Shown: positions 1 to 12,550 of the stretch, one piece after another | How the letters are laid out: every line of letters begins with the position of its first letter | Position numbering within the stretch: position 1 is the stretch's first letter | NCBI GenBank assembly: GCA_001600455.1 | Contig: BCKC01000001.1 | Coordinates: 3,250,441-3,314,440 of the forward strand | Source: Endocalyx cinctus | Lineage: Eukaryota > Ascomycota > Sordariomycetes > Amphisphaeriales > Apiosporaceae | Reading direction: 5' to 3' | DNA length: 64,000 nucleotides | Notes under the pieces: generated by a model | Database searches by the model: none | The model's input: the letters and a program-made list of their open reading frames with translations, nothing else | Told to the model about the DNA's origin: nothing | Made by a program: the position numbers and the translations under genes

Positions 1-2969
1 CGCCGGCGGGGAAGAGAATCTCGTCGTCGTCGTCACCTCCGTCATCCTCGTCGTCGAAAACAGCTTTCTTGCGCGGCGCCGTCTTCCTCTTCAGCTGGTC
101 CTCGGCTAGCTTGCCGTCGTCGAAAGTCGGCGGGTCAAACTCGGCTTTGTTAATCAGGTCGATGGAATCCTGCAGCTGGTCGGAAGTGTATTGCGATGGG
201 ATGATCCAGGCCGATTGGGGAGTCTCGTCGGCGGCTGGTTCGAGGCGCTCAAAACCGACAAGCTTCATGAGTAGACGCAAGTGAGAGTTCTTGAACATTG
301 CCGTTCGGCGAGCATCGTCGTCGGGGCGTACGACTGTAATGTAGTACGTTAGCAAACATGCATCTCGACTATGCGATTACGGAATAGGATATAAGAATAC
401 TTACAGAAAGGAGGAGGCTCTTTTGTAACTGGCGGGATTTCTGCAGACGCTTCCTGGCTCTCTGAAGAAGCCTCGATGGAGGGAATGGCCTGATCTACGG
501 TCTCCCAGGCTTTGCGCTCGATCACGGCCTGAGAGAGCCCACTCACAACCCATTTAATATGATGAGCTAGATTCTTGTCTAGTAATGCTCCCACAGCTAT
601 CGCAATCTGCTGGTCTTTGTCGACGATATGTCGGAATTCAAGCTCCGCTCCTGGTCTTGTTTGCGTGGTCGATATAGTCTGTTTTTCGTGCCCGTACTCC
701 AGGTAATGCGCCGTTGCATTAAGCTTCGAGAATAGCATCTCAATGATCAATTGCGGTCGATCCTCAATTTTGCGGATACACTTCCTCAGCACCTGCTTAG
801 CCAGCTCTTCCCACTCCTTAAACATAGATGATCCTCTATCCAGAGGTTCCTGGCCTTTAATCATACTATGGAATAATTGTATAATATCGACTCTGAATAA
901 CATGACGCTCATTTCCTGTTTGAAAGCTACACGATAGAAATAGCGATGTGCCCTCTTCAGCTGCGAATCGTTCAGGTCCTGATAGTATTTCGTGAAGCTC
1001 ACAAATGTGTCCACCACGCCTTGAGGAGTGAAGCGGTTGGCGAACCTAGTGAAGTCAAATTTCCGTTCACGAGATGTCCGCTCCGCATTTGCCTGGTCGT
1101 TTTCAGAATCATCATCTTCCGCCGGGTTTTCGTCCGTTTCCTCTTGGGTGGCCTTGGCGGCCTTCTTCTTGGTGCGAACCCGTTTCCGCGATCGAACCTG
1201 CATATCGACGTTTTGTTTTGAGTAGCCCTCCAAAACTCGCAAGTAGGTATGTGCAAGCTCGGTGCAAGCGTCCAAGTATTCGAAACTCTGGTCTTTGTAG
1301 GTTTTGGCGATATTGGCTATTCTATCATGTGTCTCCTCTTCATAGAAGATACGGCTGAGAATGTTCTCGGCGATTTCCTCGTCTTCGTCAATCCCAGATT
1401 CGGACATCTCCTGCACAGTCAACAAGATTTGCGTAAAGCACCTCATAGCGGAACATAATTCCTGCCAACGCTTATTTTCCATGGCATCGGCCATTGCTCG
1501 GTTGAGATTGATAAACATCTCTTGGTTGAGAACACCAGCTACAAGGTTGAAGCTCCTAATATCGCCAGCATCAGCCGCCTTGTTTTCGTTTGTAGCCTTC
1601 TTTCGCACTCTTTCAGCCTCAAGGAACCAAGCCACGAGATAGAAAAACTGTCGCGAATGGTATTCAAAAATGTACTCTTTCTGCTCATCCAGCTTTTTAC
1701 GCATATGCAGGAATAAGGGGTTGAATCCGGAATCTAAGAACTCTTCAACAAAGCCTTTGAGTTGCTGTCTTGCCCTGGTGTTCAACGACACTGGTGGGCC
1801 GAGATCTTTCGGCTCCATCTCTTCCTTTCTAGCACGCCTCGGGGGCCGGAAAACTTTGCTGCTATCTATCTTCTGCTGTCTCGTGGTGGAGTCGAGTAGG
1901 GCGTCCTGACCGGTCACCGTCGACTTCTTGCCATCGCCACGATCTACCCATATCATCGTGCCCCAGCGGTTGTGCCTGGTCGGAGCTTTGCGGTTGTAAG
2001 GGCGGTGCATAGAGGCTTCTTTGTTCATCATAGCGGTGAGCTCGTTCGATTGTGCTTTGCCAAGTTGCTTGTCTGTCATAAAGAGCTTGGTAATATCCAC
2101 GCGTTTCACCAGATGGAAAATAATCTCCATTAGGATTGGCCCCTCTTGGTTAAAGTCATCTCCCATATTTGATGCTATAGTCAATATAGTGAGGAGTATG
2201 TCTTGGTATGAAAAAGCATCGATTAGAGCAGATCGTGAGATCTGGGTTTCGTCGCCGTCGTATTTAACACCTGGGGGTGACGTGATCGAGGCGATATTTC
2301 GTATGAAAAGTAGCGCCAACTTTATGATTCCTTCATCTCTAGCAGTCCTCTCGCTCCGAGAAAGAGCCATTGACGGTAGAGCAACTCGTACCGCGGTGTG
2401 TAGTATTTGTGCAGCATCGAAATTTATGATAGCTCGTTTATAGGCCAGCTGGGCAAGTTGTAGAACAGGAAGATGTCGGTGATGGTTTACGGTCATCTGG
2501 TCGAGGTCTCGCTCTAAGGGCCATGTTAATGGCACGAGGATCTCGAAACACGCAAGTGCTGCTCGAGACTTAAATCTGTTTTCCGTCGCATTTTCGGGCC
2601 AACTCGCAAGTATATGTAGTAGATCACCTTCGACTAGGTTCGCTTCGGCCAAACATCTCGCTACATCCATTCGATTCGTCTTCTCGTCGTAAAATCGGAT
2701 CCATTTCTTGATATCTTTTAAAACTTCCAAAGCAGAGTCACCAAGCACATATTTACCGTCATCGTCGGCGCTGAATCCACCAAGCTATTCATTTTGAGTT
2801 AGTTTCATATGTATATATATATATGACATTGTTATACCAAACGTTAGGTACAAGTACGCAGATTATTCGTAGACATATATAAAAAGATACTTACGGCAGA
2901 CACAAGACTGTTTATATGCGCCCGAACTTCGGGATGAACAATATCTTTTGACTCGTCTATGTTCTCCAT
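1..2969 (-). CDS. TOF1: Replication fork protection protein Tof1/Swi1 (Timeless family), 3' end beyond window
   Basis: Tof1 (Swi1/Timeless) works with Csm3 at the replisome to pause and protect stalled forks and to pass on the checkpoint signal. Three exons are visible on the minus strand: 2895-2969, 405-2784 and 1-333. Introns 2785-2894 and 334-404 are GT-AG, and the reading frame is kept across both. About 929 residues are seen and the C-terminus is missing. The N-terminal Timeless region starts near residue 30 ([20 protein letters not shown]) and carries the family signature [21 protein letters not shown] lies near residue 300, and basic and acidic stretches follow. The last exon holds the conserved [16 protein letters not shown] block and an acidic run. 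The start at 2969 opens a 25-codon first exon ([11 protein letters not shown]). The family call is firm; the end of the gene cannot be judged here. Confidence 0.95.
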
Positions 2970-3411
2970 ATTTACCGGCGAAGGACTTCTCCTTCTCTGC
3001 CAAGGGTTGTGGTTATAGAAGGTAAGCTGGTGTTGTTCCTCTAGTCATGGATGAAGCGCTTCAGAATATGCAAATTGAAAATGAACGCGACAAACGCGTA
3101 TTTTAATTAGTGACGCGACTTGGTGTTAATTGATTGAAAGACCAAGGGGTTACAGGGGTTATTATCCACTGATTCTTAGTATCTGGTAGCGTATCGGTAG
3201 TGGTCTGTGCAATTCCCATGCACTGCTGAGGTGATGCAATTGAGCCCCACAAATATCCGCTGCCTGGACTCTGTTATCTTGTTTCCCGAGGTTATCCGGT
3301 CTATGAAGCTATTCATTGGCATGTGTTTTTTAAGCTCACTCTCGAGGTTTACCAAGTCAATTTGATCTGTATCTATTTGCTACAGTCTAACAATTTACAA
3401 TTAACATAAAA
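2970..3411. promoter_or_regulatory. Divergent promoter between TOF1 and the hydroxyacyl-CoA dehydrogenase gene
   Basis: This 442-bp spacer separates two start codons on opposite strands. The TOF1 side holds the ACGCG cluster. The other side has CCGAGG at 3286-3291, the core reported for the FarA/FarB fatty-acid regulators of filamentous fungi, 121 bp before the dehydrogenase start. A single 6-mer is weak evidence. I see no clear TATA box. Confidence 0.5.
3085..3118. promoter_or_regulatory. Cluster of three ACGCG (MCB-like) boxes upstream of TOF1
   Basis: Three ACGCG boxes lie within 34 bp: ACGCGA at 3085-3090, the full MluI box ACGCGT at 3094-3099 and ACGCGA at 3113-3118. They sit about 115-150 bp before the TOF1 start codon in the 442-bp divergent promoter. 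In yeasts such boxes bind MBF (Mbp1/Swi6 type) and drive G1/S expression of replication genes, which fits TOF1. That they act here is inferred. Confidence 0.5.
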
Positions 3412-4490
3412 ATGGCAAGCCGCTTAGCAACAAGAAGCATCAGCCTAGCTGGGCGAGTTAGACACTTTAGCACCAGCCAGGTACGCAATGCCGCAGAGGT
3501 AAAGAGTCTAGGCGTTATTGGAGCAGGGCAAATGGTAAGTAATGTCCAGACTTATACCTCTCCTAGCTCTCTTTTAACTAATATCAATAAGGGACTAGGG
3601 ATTGCCTTGGTAGCCGCAAAAACAGCCGGGGTTCCAGTTACATTAGTTGATACATCAGAGAAGTCATTGGATAAGGGTATATCATTTGCTGGTCAGTCCT
3701 TCCGACACCTCCCTCGGCGGCCTGTCAATAGCAAACGCTAAACTCAGATATTTTTTTAGAAAAACTTCTAGCCAAGGATGTCTCTAAATCGCGGATAACC
3801 CAGGAGCAGGCTGACGAGGCCCGGTCAAAGTTGTCCCCGACCACTTCCATGGAAAAGCTATCAGAGGTGGACTTCGTCATCGAAGCCGTGCCAGAAATCC
3901 CGAACCTGAAGTTCGACATCTTCTCACGGTTGGCTGAGATCTGTCCATCGCACACGATCTTAGCGACCAACACGTCGTCTATATCGATCACTAAGATCGC
4001 CGCGTCGACGACGAAGGACCCAACCGACGTCTCGGCCAGCTCGCGCGTAGTATCGACGCACTTCATGAACCCCGTGCCGGTACAGAAGGGAGTCGAGATC
4101 ATCAGCGGCCTCCAGACGAGCGCGGCGACGCTCGAGACGGCCGTGGCCTTCTGCAAGGCCATGGGCAAGGTCCCGTCCGTCTCGGCCGACTCGCCGGGCT
4201 TCCTCGCCAACCGCATCCTCATGCCGTACATAAACGAGGCCGTCATCTGCCTCGAGACCGGCGTCGGCGACCGCGACTCCATCGACGCCATCATGAAGAA
4301 CGGCACCAACGTGCCCATGGGCCCCCTCCAACTCGCCGACTTCATCGGTCTCGATACTTGCCTGGCCATCATGAAGGTCCTCCACCAGGAGACGGGCGAC
4401 TCCAAGTACCGCCCCAGTGTCCTGCTCGCTAAGATGGTCGACGCTGGATGGCTGGGTAAAAAGAGCGGCAAGGGCTTTTATGATTATTAA
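3412..4490 (+). CDS. Mitochondrial 3-hydroxyacyl-CoA (3-hydroxybutyryl-CoA) dehydrogenase
   Basis: The enzyme oxidises L-3-hydroxyacyl-CoA to 3-oxoacyl-CoA with NAD+, the third step of beta-oxidation. Exons are 3412-3534, 3592-3691 and 3760-4490 and give 317 residues, close to the usual length of the short-chain enzyme. Residues 1-30 (MASRLATRSISLAGRVRHFS) are basic and free of acidic residues, which suggests a mitochondrial presequence. The Rossmann motif GVIGAGQM-GLGIA is restored exactly by removing intron 1. The catalytic His is in STHFMNPVPV near residue 175, with Glu 12 residues later in KGVEII. The C-terminal domain has DSPGFLANR and ends KSGKGFYDY. No peroxisomal C-terminal signal is present. 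Codon use changes from mixed to strongly G/C-ending within exon 3. The gene is divergent from TOF1. Confidence 0.95.
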
Positions 4491-5731
4491 GTTTTTATTT
4501 ACTCGGGGTATAATTCCGCGTATAGTATACGTGTTTGAAAATATATACTTATTAAAAGTTAAAAGAATTGATGTAAAATGTCAATATTTAACCCATTTTT
4601 TAAGAAACAATCATATTTAAAAAATGTTAAACCTGATTGAACTTGGAATTGTAACGTAACTTACCTAAGTTGCCAATAATAAGAATATACGTTGCCACGT
4701 TATACGAAAGACGCGATTAATGTAGATATTTAATAAGATAAAAATATGTATGGAGCTTTTCGATTTCTTCTCATACTCATATTCATGTTGATCGTCTAAA
4801 ATACTGCTATTGTACACAGGCACACATTGTCCTTCCCTCACATCTCTCTTGCCCCATCGGCTTTTATCCGTCGGTCCTCCCCTCTTATTTAAATACGTAC
4901 ATGTTCGAGGCGATGAATATTAGTTCCCCGCCGCTGAAAAGAAGACAAAAAAGAAAAGGTCTCAACTAGATCCGATAAGCGTCGCCAGCATTAAACTAAG
5001 GCAAGAAAGCCCGTACACGAATAGTAAAACGATGGAATATTGAAATTATCGTTTGGGGTTTCTCACCACCTTAAATATGATTCCCCTTTCCCCCTTTCCC
5101 TGCCTCTCCCTATTGCTGATTGACGCCTTTATGTACGAAATATCCAAGGATCGAGTGTGAATCGTTTTTCTGCCTCCTGAGGCGAACTTTAATTTTGTTT
5201 CTTTCCTCTGTCAACTCCGAGTGACAAATAAAAGAGATAACTTTGGAAAAAAAAGAAAGGAAGATGACCAACGGATAGAGTGAAAGAAAAGGCGTAGGGA
5301 CGCAGTGGGACAAATCCGGTTACATATGTTTTTTGTTAAATAGGAAAAAAGAGAACAGAATAAAGGGAATAAGAGGTTGGTCCTCGAGTATTTCGTCTTC
5401 AGGTGTACCGTGGCACATCTACACAACGCTAGGATCTTCTTGCAACATTGAAAAGAAAGAAAGAAAAAAAAAAAAAAAGAAAGAGTAATTGTGAGCATAA
5501 AGGAAAGAAAATCTAGGGTAGGTTGGGATTGGGGGAAGTGGTAGTGAGGGTATCGCTGTGGTCAATTGGGGGATGAAAGTAGAGACAGAAATAGAAAATG
5601 ATGGAAAAGAGTGCTGAAGAGAGGTTATTCTAGCTACGCCCAGAAGCGTCACCTGCCAGAATACCAGAAATTGATTCAAGCGCTGAAAAGTAATGATTAA
5701 AAAAAACTCTATATATGGCTAAAAACACATC
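4491..5731. other. Convergent intergenic region, AT-rich then purine-rich on the plus strand
   Basis: This stretch holds the 3' ends of two converging genes. The first 350 bases are very AT-rich. From about 5240 to 5620 the plus strand is mostly A and G, with an A run near 5465-5478. The small open frames on the minus strand here are pyrimidine-rich low complexity and look like chance. No gene is supported. Confidence 0.6.
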
Positions 5732-7886
5732 CTAGATCCATTCCGCTTTCGTATCTGCAACATCGGAGTTTCCACGGCTCCTAGGAGGTGGTGGCGGTGT
5801 CCGTATTATGGTGCCAGGCGCAGGTGAGGTATTAGATCGTTTAGGTGATTGAAATCCAACCCCCCTTGGACTGGGCACCTTAGCTTTCGTCGGACTATTG
5901 GGGTCGTAGACCGTTGGATTCAAAGTACAGCAGTCTTCCTGTGAATGAGAGCAGTCCGATTTGTTGCCTGGACTCGAGGGTCTTGAGCCTGACCGAGATG
6001 CAATACTCTCTGCTGATGTAGCATCAGCCAGCGGGCTAGGTCTATAAGAGACTGGCTCATCCAGTTTATTAGGACACTCCAGAGAATATACTTTTTCAGC
6101 TTCAATGATATTTTGGGTAGCCATTGGTGGCATGTCCTCAACGTTAGAAAGGCGAAGTCCAATTTGAACTGTCGCTGAGGATGCTAATGAGGAATCACGG
6201 CGATGGCGGGAAAACCCCTTTGGAGGCTTAAGAGTATCGTTCGGACCGAATAACATGTTACTCGTGTTTGGAGCGTAAGTCGTGGGCGGTAATAAACCGG
6301 ACGGAGCGTAAGTAGTAGACGGTAACAAGGAAGCTGAAGTCATATTACCCTCGTTCTTATTCGGGAAAAGTGAATACGACGTGGATTGTTTCCGACCATG
6401 GCTTGTATAAGTAGGAGGGGGTGATTTAATAGGTTCTGGGGCTTTGTACATGTCATTTTGAGATGCACCAAATACCGCATTAGATCGAAGGGGATTTGGC
6501 GGGTCTGATTGGAGACTGGAATGTGATTCAAAACTGGCCCTCTTATTGTGCTCAATAAGACTTTGCCGGCTCGTCGATTTATGTACGGCTCGTGGCCCAG
6601 GAACAGGCTGTTGAATGTGGTCGTTGAAGTTCATTTCGCTAGGTCCTTTCATGCGGATTTGATATTTGAGCTTCTGGCGCTCATATTCACCTGCCTTATC
6701 CCTAGGCGCGATGGTTGAAATAGTGTTCGATCGAAGAAATAGATGCATGCCACCAGTCATAAGCCCTGTGACATTAACGACGACAGTAGCGATCATCGAT
6801 AGTGTCAATCCAAAGCCACCGTTATCATCGACCGGGTTTGAGAAGGTCAAATATATAAAGAAAGGAGCGACCAAACCCTTAAGATAAATATTAGCGTGCC
6901 ATTCACCAAGATATTCTAGATTGGATGGAATACTAACCATCTGGACAACGGCGAGGATAAGATAATAAACCATCCTCGACGCGCTCACTCTTTCACTTGT
7001 CTCGACAGTAGTTGACCTGCGTAGTCTGAAACATATAATGACTATACATATCGACAGGACAGCAGTCATAATGATGAGGAGCACAAAGCCTCCCTGTGCC
7101 CACTTTGCCACATACCAAAATAATGAAGCAAAGCAGAAATTAGGTGCCCGGATAAAGAACCCGACCAGACCAGTAGTGAGTAAAAGTATCTTAATGACAG
7201 CGAGACAGATTGCAACATCCCATTTGCCCCTCGGTGGAAAAGGCTTCGTTCTCAAACCACGGAACGCCACTTCAAGGCCGAATACGAATTGGATATACGG
7301 TACGATAAAAATTGCTAGGTGGTCGGTTAGTATAAGATCGAAGAAAAAAAAAAGAATTGCTGCGATGAGATCATACCAGGCCACATGAATTGAGAGATTA
7401 ACGAGCACCCGCCAATAAACAACCCACTGAGCCCTTGTGCTTGCGAAACAGCAAATATAATTCCCTGCACCGTGATGCCGATGGACAAAACGAGTGGGAA
7501 AACCTCCGGTCCTCGAATGGACTGGAAAATGTTGACTCTAGAATGTGATGATAATCAGTATCGAGAAGAAAGCTAACCTCCGAGCTCCGTACTCACCTCC
7601 GCCGTCCATTAGAATTTCTCTTTGCACTGATATAACAATCGAAAATTATTCCCACCGCCGTTACAAACGCTGATATCGTATTAAAACAGGCCAATATTAT
7701 AGTCGAAGTTCGGATCGATCTCGCGGCGAGGAACTTAAACTCGTTGATAACACCAAACGTTGAATTACTGCTGAACGCGGCCTGGGAGAAGCTATTCGAA
7801 CCACCGCTACCGAAAGTCAAGTTCTTCTGCCAATCATCGCCAAAATTGCTGAAGCCCTGGAAGCTGTCATCTGAATGACTGAACAT
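5732..7886 (-). CDS. Seven-helix integral membrane protein with long Ser/Pro-rich cytoplasmic tail (GPCR-like topology)
   Basis: Exons 7597-7886, 7377-7537 and 5732-7314 give 677 residues; introns 7538-7596 and 7315-7376 are GT-AG. The short N-terminus has possible N-glycosylation sites NLT and NST. About seven hydrophobic segments follow between residues 55 and 340, including TIILACFNTISAFVTAVGII, VFPLVLSIGITVQGIIFAV, FIVPYIQFVFGLEV, VAICLAVIKILLLTTGLVGF, VLLIIMTAVLSICIVIICF and LTLSMIATVVVNVTGLMTGG. The remaining 335 residues are Ser/Pro-rich and disordered, with PPPPP near the end and basic clusters that could be phosphorylated. The topology fits a fungal receptor or sensor, but I do not recognise a named GPCR class and there is no CFEM domain (so not PTH11 type). 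The coding strand upstream of the start (about 7990-8290) is CT-rich, as in many fungal promoters. Confidence 0.8.
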
Positions 7887-10570
7887 CTTGGACTTGAGAT
7901 GTGATGAGAATTTTAGGCGTTGGCTTTGAGCCTCGGATAGCCTCTCGTCGTTACCGAGTCATCTATATAACAAACGTATCGAAGTCGTGTAACTGAAATC
8001 ACTCTAATAAAGATCGTGTTGCTTTAATGGAAGAATAGAATAGAAAAGAAAAGTAAGTGGCAATAATAAGAAAGTGACAAAAAAGGTATACTGAGACCAC
8101 ATGAGGAGCCTGCTCGCAAAACAAGGGGAAACAGTTCCTGAGCCAGCAGTGTTGAAGAAACAGAAAGAAAGAAGGATTGGCTACGAGAAGCGCAAGCCAG
8201 TGAATGAAAGAACGTGCACCAGGCCGCAAGTCCCTCTCAGAGAGATAGAAAGAAAACAGAAAGATTGCATGGAGAAGATTGATAATAAGAAATCAGATCT
8301 TAACAGAGCCAGTATACCAAAATTCTGGGGTCCCGCTCCGGCCTCTGAGGCGTCCGGCTTCGACCAGAACTAAAATCGTGCTAGTCCTTCAAGGATTACC
8401 TCCCTCGTCTCCGTGTCTCTCTGATGATAGAGGTGTGGGACGATTTACGATTGGACGGGGAAAAAAAACTAAAAAGGATGTACATATCCATTTGTGACGA
8501 AGGGGCCGGGCGTACGAACAAAAACGGGTGGGATCAAGGCATATAGGAGGGAACAGGCGAATGACAAGACTCAAAAAGATGGGATCATACGAATTCCCGT
8601 GGCAGGCTGGGCCGTGTCATTGCTATGGGTTAGTATTATTCATCTACTGAGTAAGGACTAAGCAGACATAAACGGCAAGATCGAGACTATCTAAGGTAAC
8701 ACCGTAGTAGATTTGTGCAGAATGATTGAAGCTATGCAGTTCACAGTGTTAGAGAGCATTATGTGGCGATGGTGATGAGGCAGATATGGAACAAGTCCTG
8801 GTTTCGTAATCTTGGCAAGCTGAGGAAATAAGGTTGAATGTAGAGCCCCAAAGCAGTAATCTAAACCCAAAGCGGCTTAGCTTGGCGTTATCTCAACGTT
8901 AACCTTGAGGGTGTTGGGGGGCTTGCTAGGGTTCAAAACATCCCGAGATGGTGCTACACAACCCCTGGAGACCCCTGTATTATACCTATCTTCAGCACTA
9001 TACTAATGGGTATTTACCCTAGCGTAAATGCATCGTCAACCTGCAAGCCGCCTCAAGTTTACTAGTGCCATACCGAACTATTCTACACTATGTATAAGAC
9101 ATAGTATATGATGTATGCAAAGATGAGTGGTTACATATGCAGGTAACCTTAGTCCGGTGGACAGTTTTAACGACTTGAACATGATGACCTACTTATATAA
9201 CATCTACCTACGAGACATACATGCCAGCACTGCCTACTATTTAATATAAGACAAACGTAGAGAAAATGGGCGAAGGTGCAACAAAATGCGGGATACTTCA
9301 TAAACGTTAATTCTTGCTTAACCATGCCATGAGACTCGTTTCGGTGTTCTCGTAAAAACATCTTAGGGTTATCCCTTTGTATCATTTATGATGTTCCAAA
9401 TACCACTTCCGTATTTAGCACTGCTCCACTAAGATTTTATAAGGTATCAGGGCAGTAATCCGATAATGATAGTCGTATACTGCGTACGTAAACCATCCGC
9501 TTGATAAATTCTTGAACGACGTAAGGGAATTGATACATGCCTAAATATATAGATAGACATGGTAAATCATCAGATGATCTCCGCGATGCGTTCGAGAGCA
9601 CGAGTAAGTTCGTCCCGACTATGTACATGCGTATATGTAAGTGAGTAACGCTCCAAGTTGGCGTGCATCTGAAGCGCAGGGCGTATCAAAGGCAATGGGA
9701 ACTCCTCCGTGTTGATAAGTGCCCCTGATACGCGAAAATAGTGGTTGGCTCGATAGGTATCAACTTAGGGACGAATATAAGCCGAGAAGTTGACATATCA
9801 ACGGGTAAGTAGTCTATTGCTAGTAAAATATATATTCTCATCTTGAGATGGTAGGTCTACAATGGGACGATGCAAGCATGTCCTCGCTATTTTAACAAGC
9901 AGTCTCACGGCATACTCGTGGTTCACATACTCTCCGGCGCTACAAGCTTACAAAACGTCCCCCGTCATCAACTTCATTCTACCCATGACCTCGTACTTGT
10001 AACGCGCAGGAATAGGCTCTAACCAGCATAGGCTTAACGAGAAAAAAAACTTGGTATAGATGAAGTCAGCCAACCACCGTGGGGTTTAATATCGCCTTGG
10101 TCGCCCGAGGGGTTAGAGTCATCAAGAAGCTTAGTGAAAATATGAACCCCAGGACATAAGCTTGCCACATACTTGTACACCCATGTCGTTGCTATAAACA
10201 AGAATGTTCTGGGGAGGAACTATGGCGATCCGAAATGATGAGGGGTAACAGATGCGGTGACGAACCGCAGTCATCTGTTATTACGCAAGCCGCACATAGT
10301 TATAACTAATATGCTAAGTACTATGTAGTAATATATCTCTGGCATTAGTCGGGAATCATATGACCTCTCCATATGGCACCCATCGACCTCGAGTTTATGA
10401 AGTCAAAAATAAGTCCCGTCGTCTAGATCATCGTCATATTAATGCGACAGTATCTGTACTTAAGTTACAACGCCATCGGTGCCAACATATCATCCACATT
10501 ATGACGGGACGAATTTATCCTAAGCCACCCGGTTTTTACTGTTCTGCGCATGCCCTAGAATAATCTAGAA

Positions 10571-10634
10571 AGAGAATAATACTTACTTAAGGACTTACAT
10601 AAAGTAAGTATTCATGCATTGGACATTATTCTCT
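10571..10634. repeat. Nested inverted repeat
   Basis: AGAGAATAAT at 10571-10580 is matched by its reverse complement at 10625-10634. AATACTTACT at 10578-10587 is matched by its reverse complement at 10603-10612. Together they form a 17-bp stem with an asymmetric 12-nt bulge. It may be a remnant of a small mobile element or chance in AT-rich DNA. Confidence 0.55.
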
Positions 10635-12446
10635 ATTATATTAAGCAATGCAACGTATAACAAAGGTAGTATATATATATAAACAGAATGTATTCATTTA
10701 TCGAAGTAAGCCACTTAATTTCTTCAGTCGCGGTTGTTCTAGCCACACAGCCACTTAAAGAACCTGAATCTTTAGTTCTGCCTAATAATCAAGGTCCATC
10801 GGTGACTTCCATGGATGGCCCACTGTTCAAGTCTCTTGAATACCCTCACTCATCAATGAAAGGTCCAATCCATCTCATCCCTCATGCAACGCATTATCTT
10901 TAAAGTTACACTTCCATCTTCATTCATCATACGGTGATAAATTATGTTTATAATATAGATTTTTCAAACTTCTTTAAAATTACAATTTGGCCCGGAGTCA
11001 ACCCAACAATTGCAACATGGGTTGACTTTTACAAGGTGATTGGCCCATCGCCAATTATCTACCAGCCCTCCTTTACGATAAGGAACAGCACAAATACTTG
11101 ATATGGGATACTACCTATTCAAGATAGCCGACGACGATAAGACCATTGCGCATTCGCTAGAATTCTCCTGAGCTTTACAACAGATGCAAAGATTATATGA
11201 ATGATGAATTCCGCAACCCACCATGGACTTATCATTTGGTCCACCACGACTAGAACTTCGTCATCCTACCGGCTAACCGACTAGACTTGACTCTCCTAAA
11301 GAAAAACGCGCCACGAGATTTACGTGGATATGTACTTGGTCATTAGACAACAAGAAAAGAGAAGAGGAAAAAAAAAAACATACTTCCCTATAAATACTTA
11401 GCTTTCCTCTGCTGGTGTTTCAATCGGAGAAGCTCGCCGTCATGACGTTTGATGTTCAAAATCTTCAATACTCCTAGTCATCCTCATTCATCTTTGCCAA
11501 AAAAAAAAAAAAAAAAAAAAGAGAAACAAAACCAAAGTACAAGCCACTGCCACCAGACGCTGCCTTACCTATATATGATCTAAAATATTGATCGTTCCTG
11601 GCATCTAACGATCTCTGCAATATTCAACCCTTTATACAACCACGCATCAATTCCCCATATCTGCAGCACACATGATCGCAGCACTTTATTTCAAAACTTA
11701 CGACAACCATATTTACACTTTTAGGAGTGGCCTTTCTGATGATCGATTTCCCGGATAGAATTTTGATTTTGTTTAATATTTTGGTACACATGTACATGGT
11801 AGTAGATCGACCATGGAATGAACGATGTGGGGTTTCCGGTCTTCGAACCTTACCCTGAAAACTAACCCAGTCTACCTCCACATCTCTGAGCAATTTCTTC
11901 CTTGTAGAAGAGGAAGAATAACTAAGTGTGCATGGTGTGGTTAAGAGCCATTTATATCGCTGCATGCTTCACCATTGTAATGGTTACAGGCCTCTGTCTA
12001 CGTCAAGTAAATTCCGCCTAACTTGATGCTACGCAAGGGAATATCGGCTTATGCAACAACCTATGGGCTCGTCCTAACACTGCTACTAGGCTTTTCAACC
12101 TAGAAAGCAAAAATCATGTCGATAAATTAGTGTCTACCCAGACCCTTCGCAGAGTAAGGTAGCTTTCGGTTCGGAACTCCATTCCGACCACTTCATTATG
12201 TCTACTCGTGGTAATTTATTAATTAAGGGTTATGAAGAATGTCACGAAGTCCAATGCAGACATATGACTGACGGGGGACAATAAGTTGAGCAAGCAGAAA
12301 GATAGGGAGAGAATAAAAGAGAGAGGTGCATACGTCGCTGTAAGTTGGTAAACCAGTAGATAGCCAGATTTGTTCGTATAGTCGCTTGATTATCCAAACA
12401 TGTCCCACTTTTGAAGGACAGGCAGTAAGTTCACCTTTTTAACGGA

Positions 12447-12550
12447 TGAAAACTCATAAGTTTTCATTTGCTTGGTCCACTTCAAGGACATAAAGGCCGA
12501 CTAAGCCAGCTTCTTTCATTCACGTTGAACACAATTCTTTTTTGTGTTCA
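12447..12550. repeat. Two perfect hairpins upstream of the CTK1-type gene
   Basis: Arms TGAAAACT / AGTTTTCA (12447-12454 and 12459-12466) enclose a 4-nt loop. Arms TGAACACAA / TTGTGTTCA (12526-12534 and 12542-12550) enclose a 7-nt loop. They lie 620-730 bp before the kinase start codon, possibly in its leader transcript. No function is known. Confidence 0.5.

Noticed and set aside
3725..4471. 248-codon open frame on the minus strand
   Set aside because: It overlaps the well-supported hydroxyacyl-CoA dehydrogenase exon and has no recognisable motif.
10688..10903. 71-codon open frame after a TATATATATA word
   Set aside because: Its TATA-like context is attractive, but there is no homology I recognise and no splice support; left as possible but unsupported.
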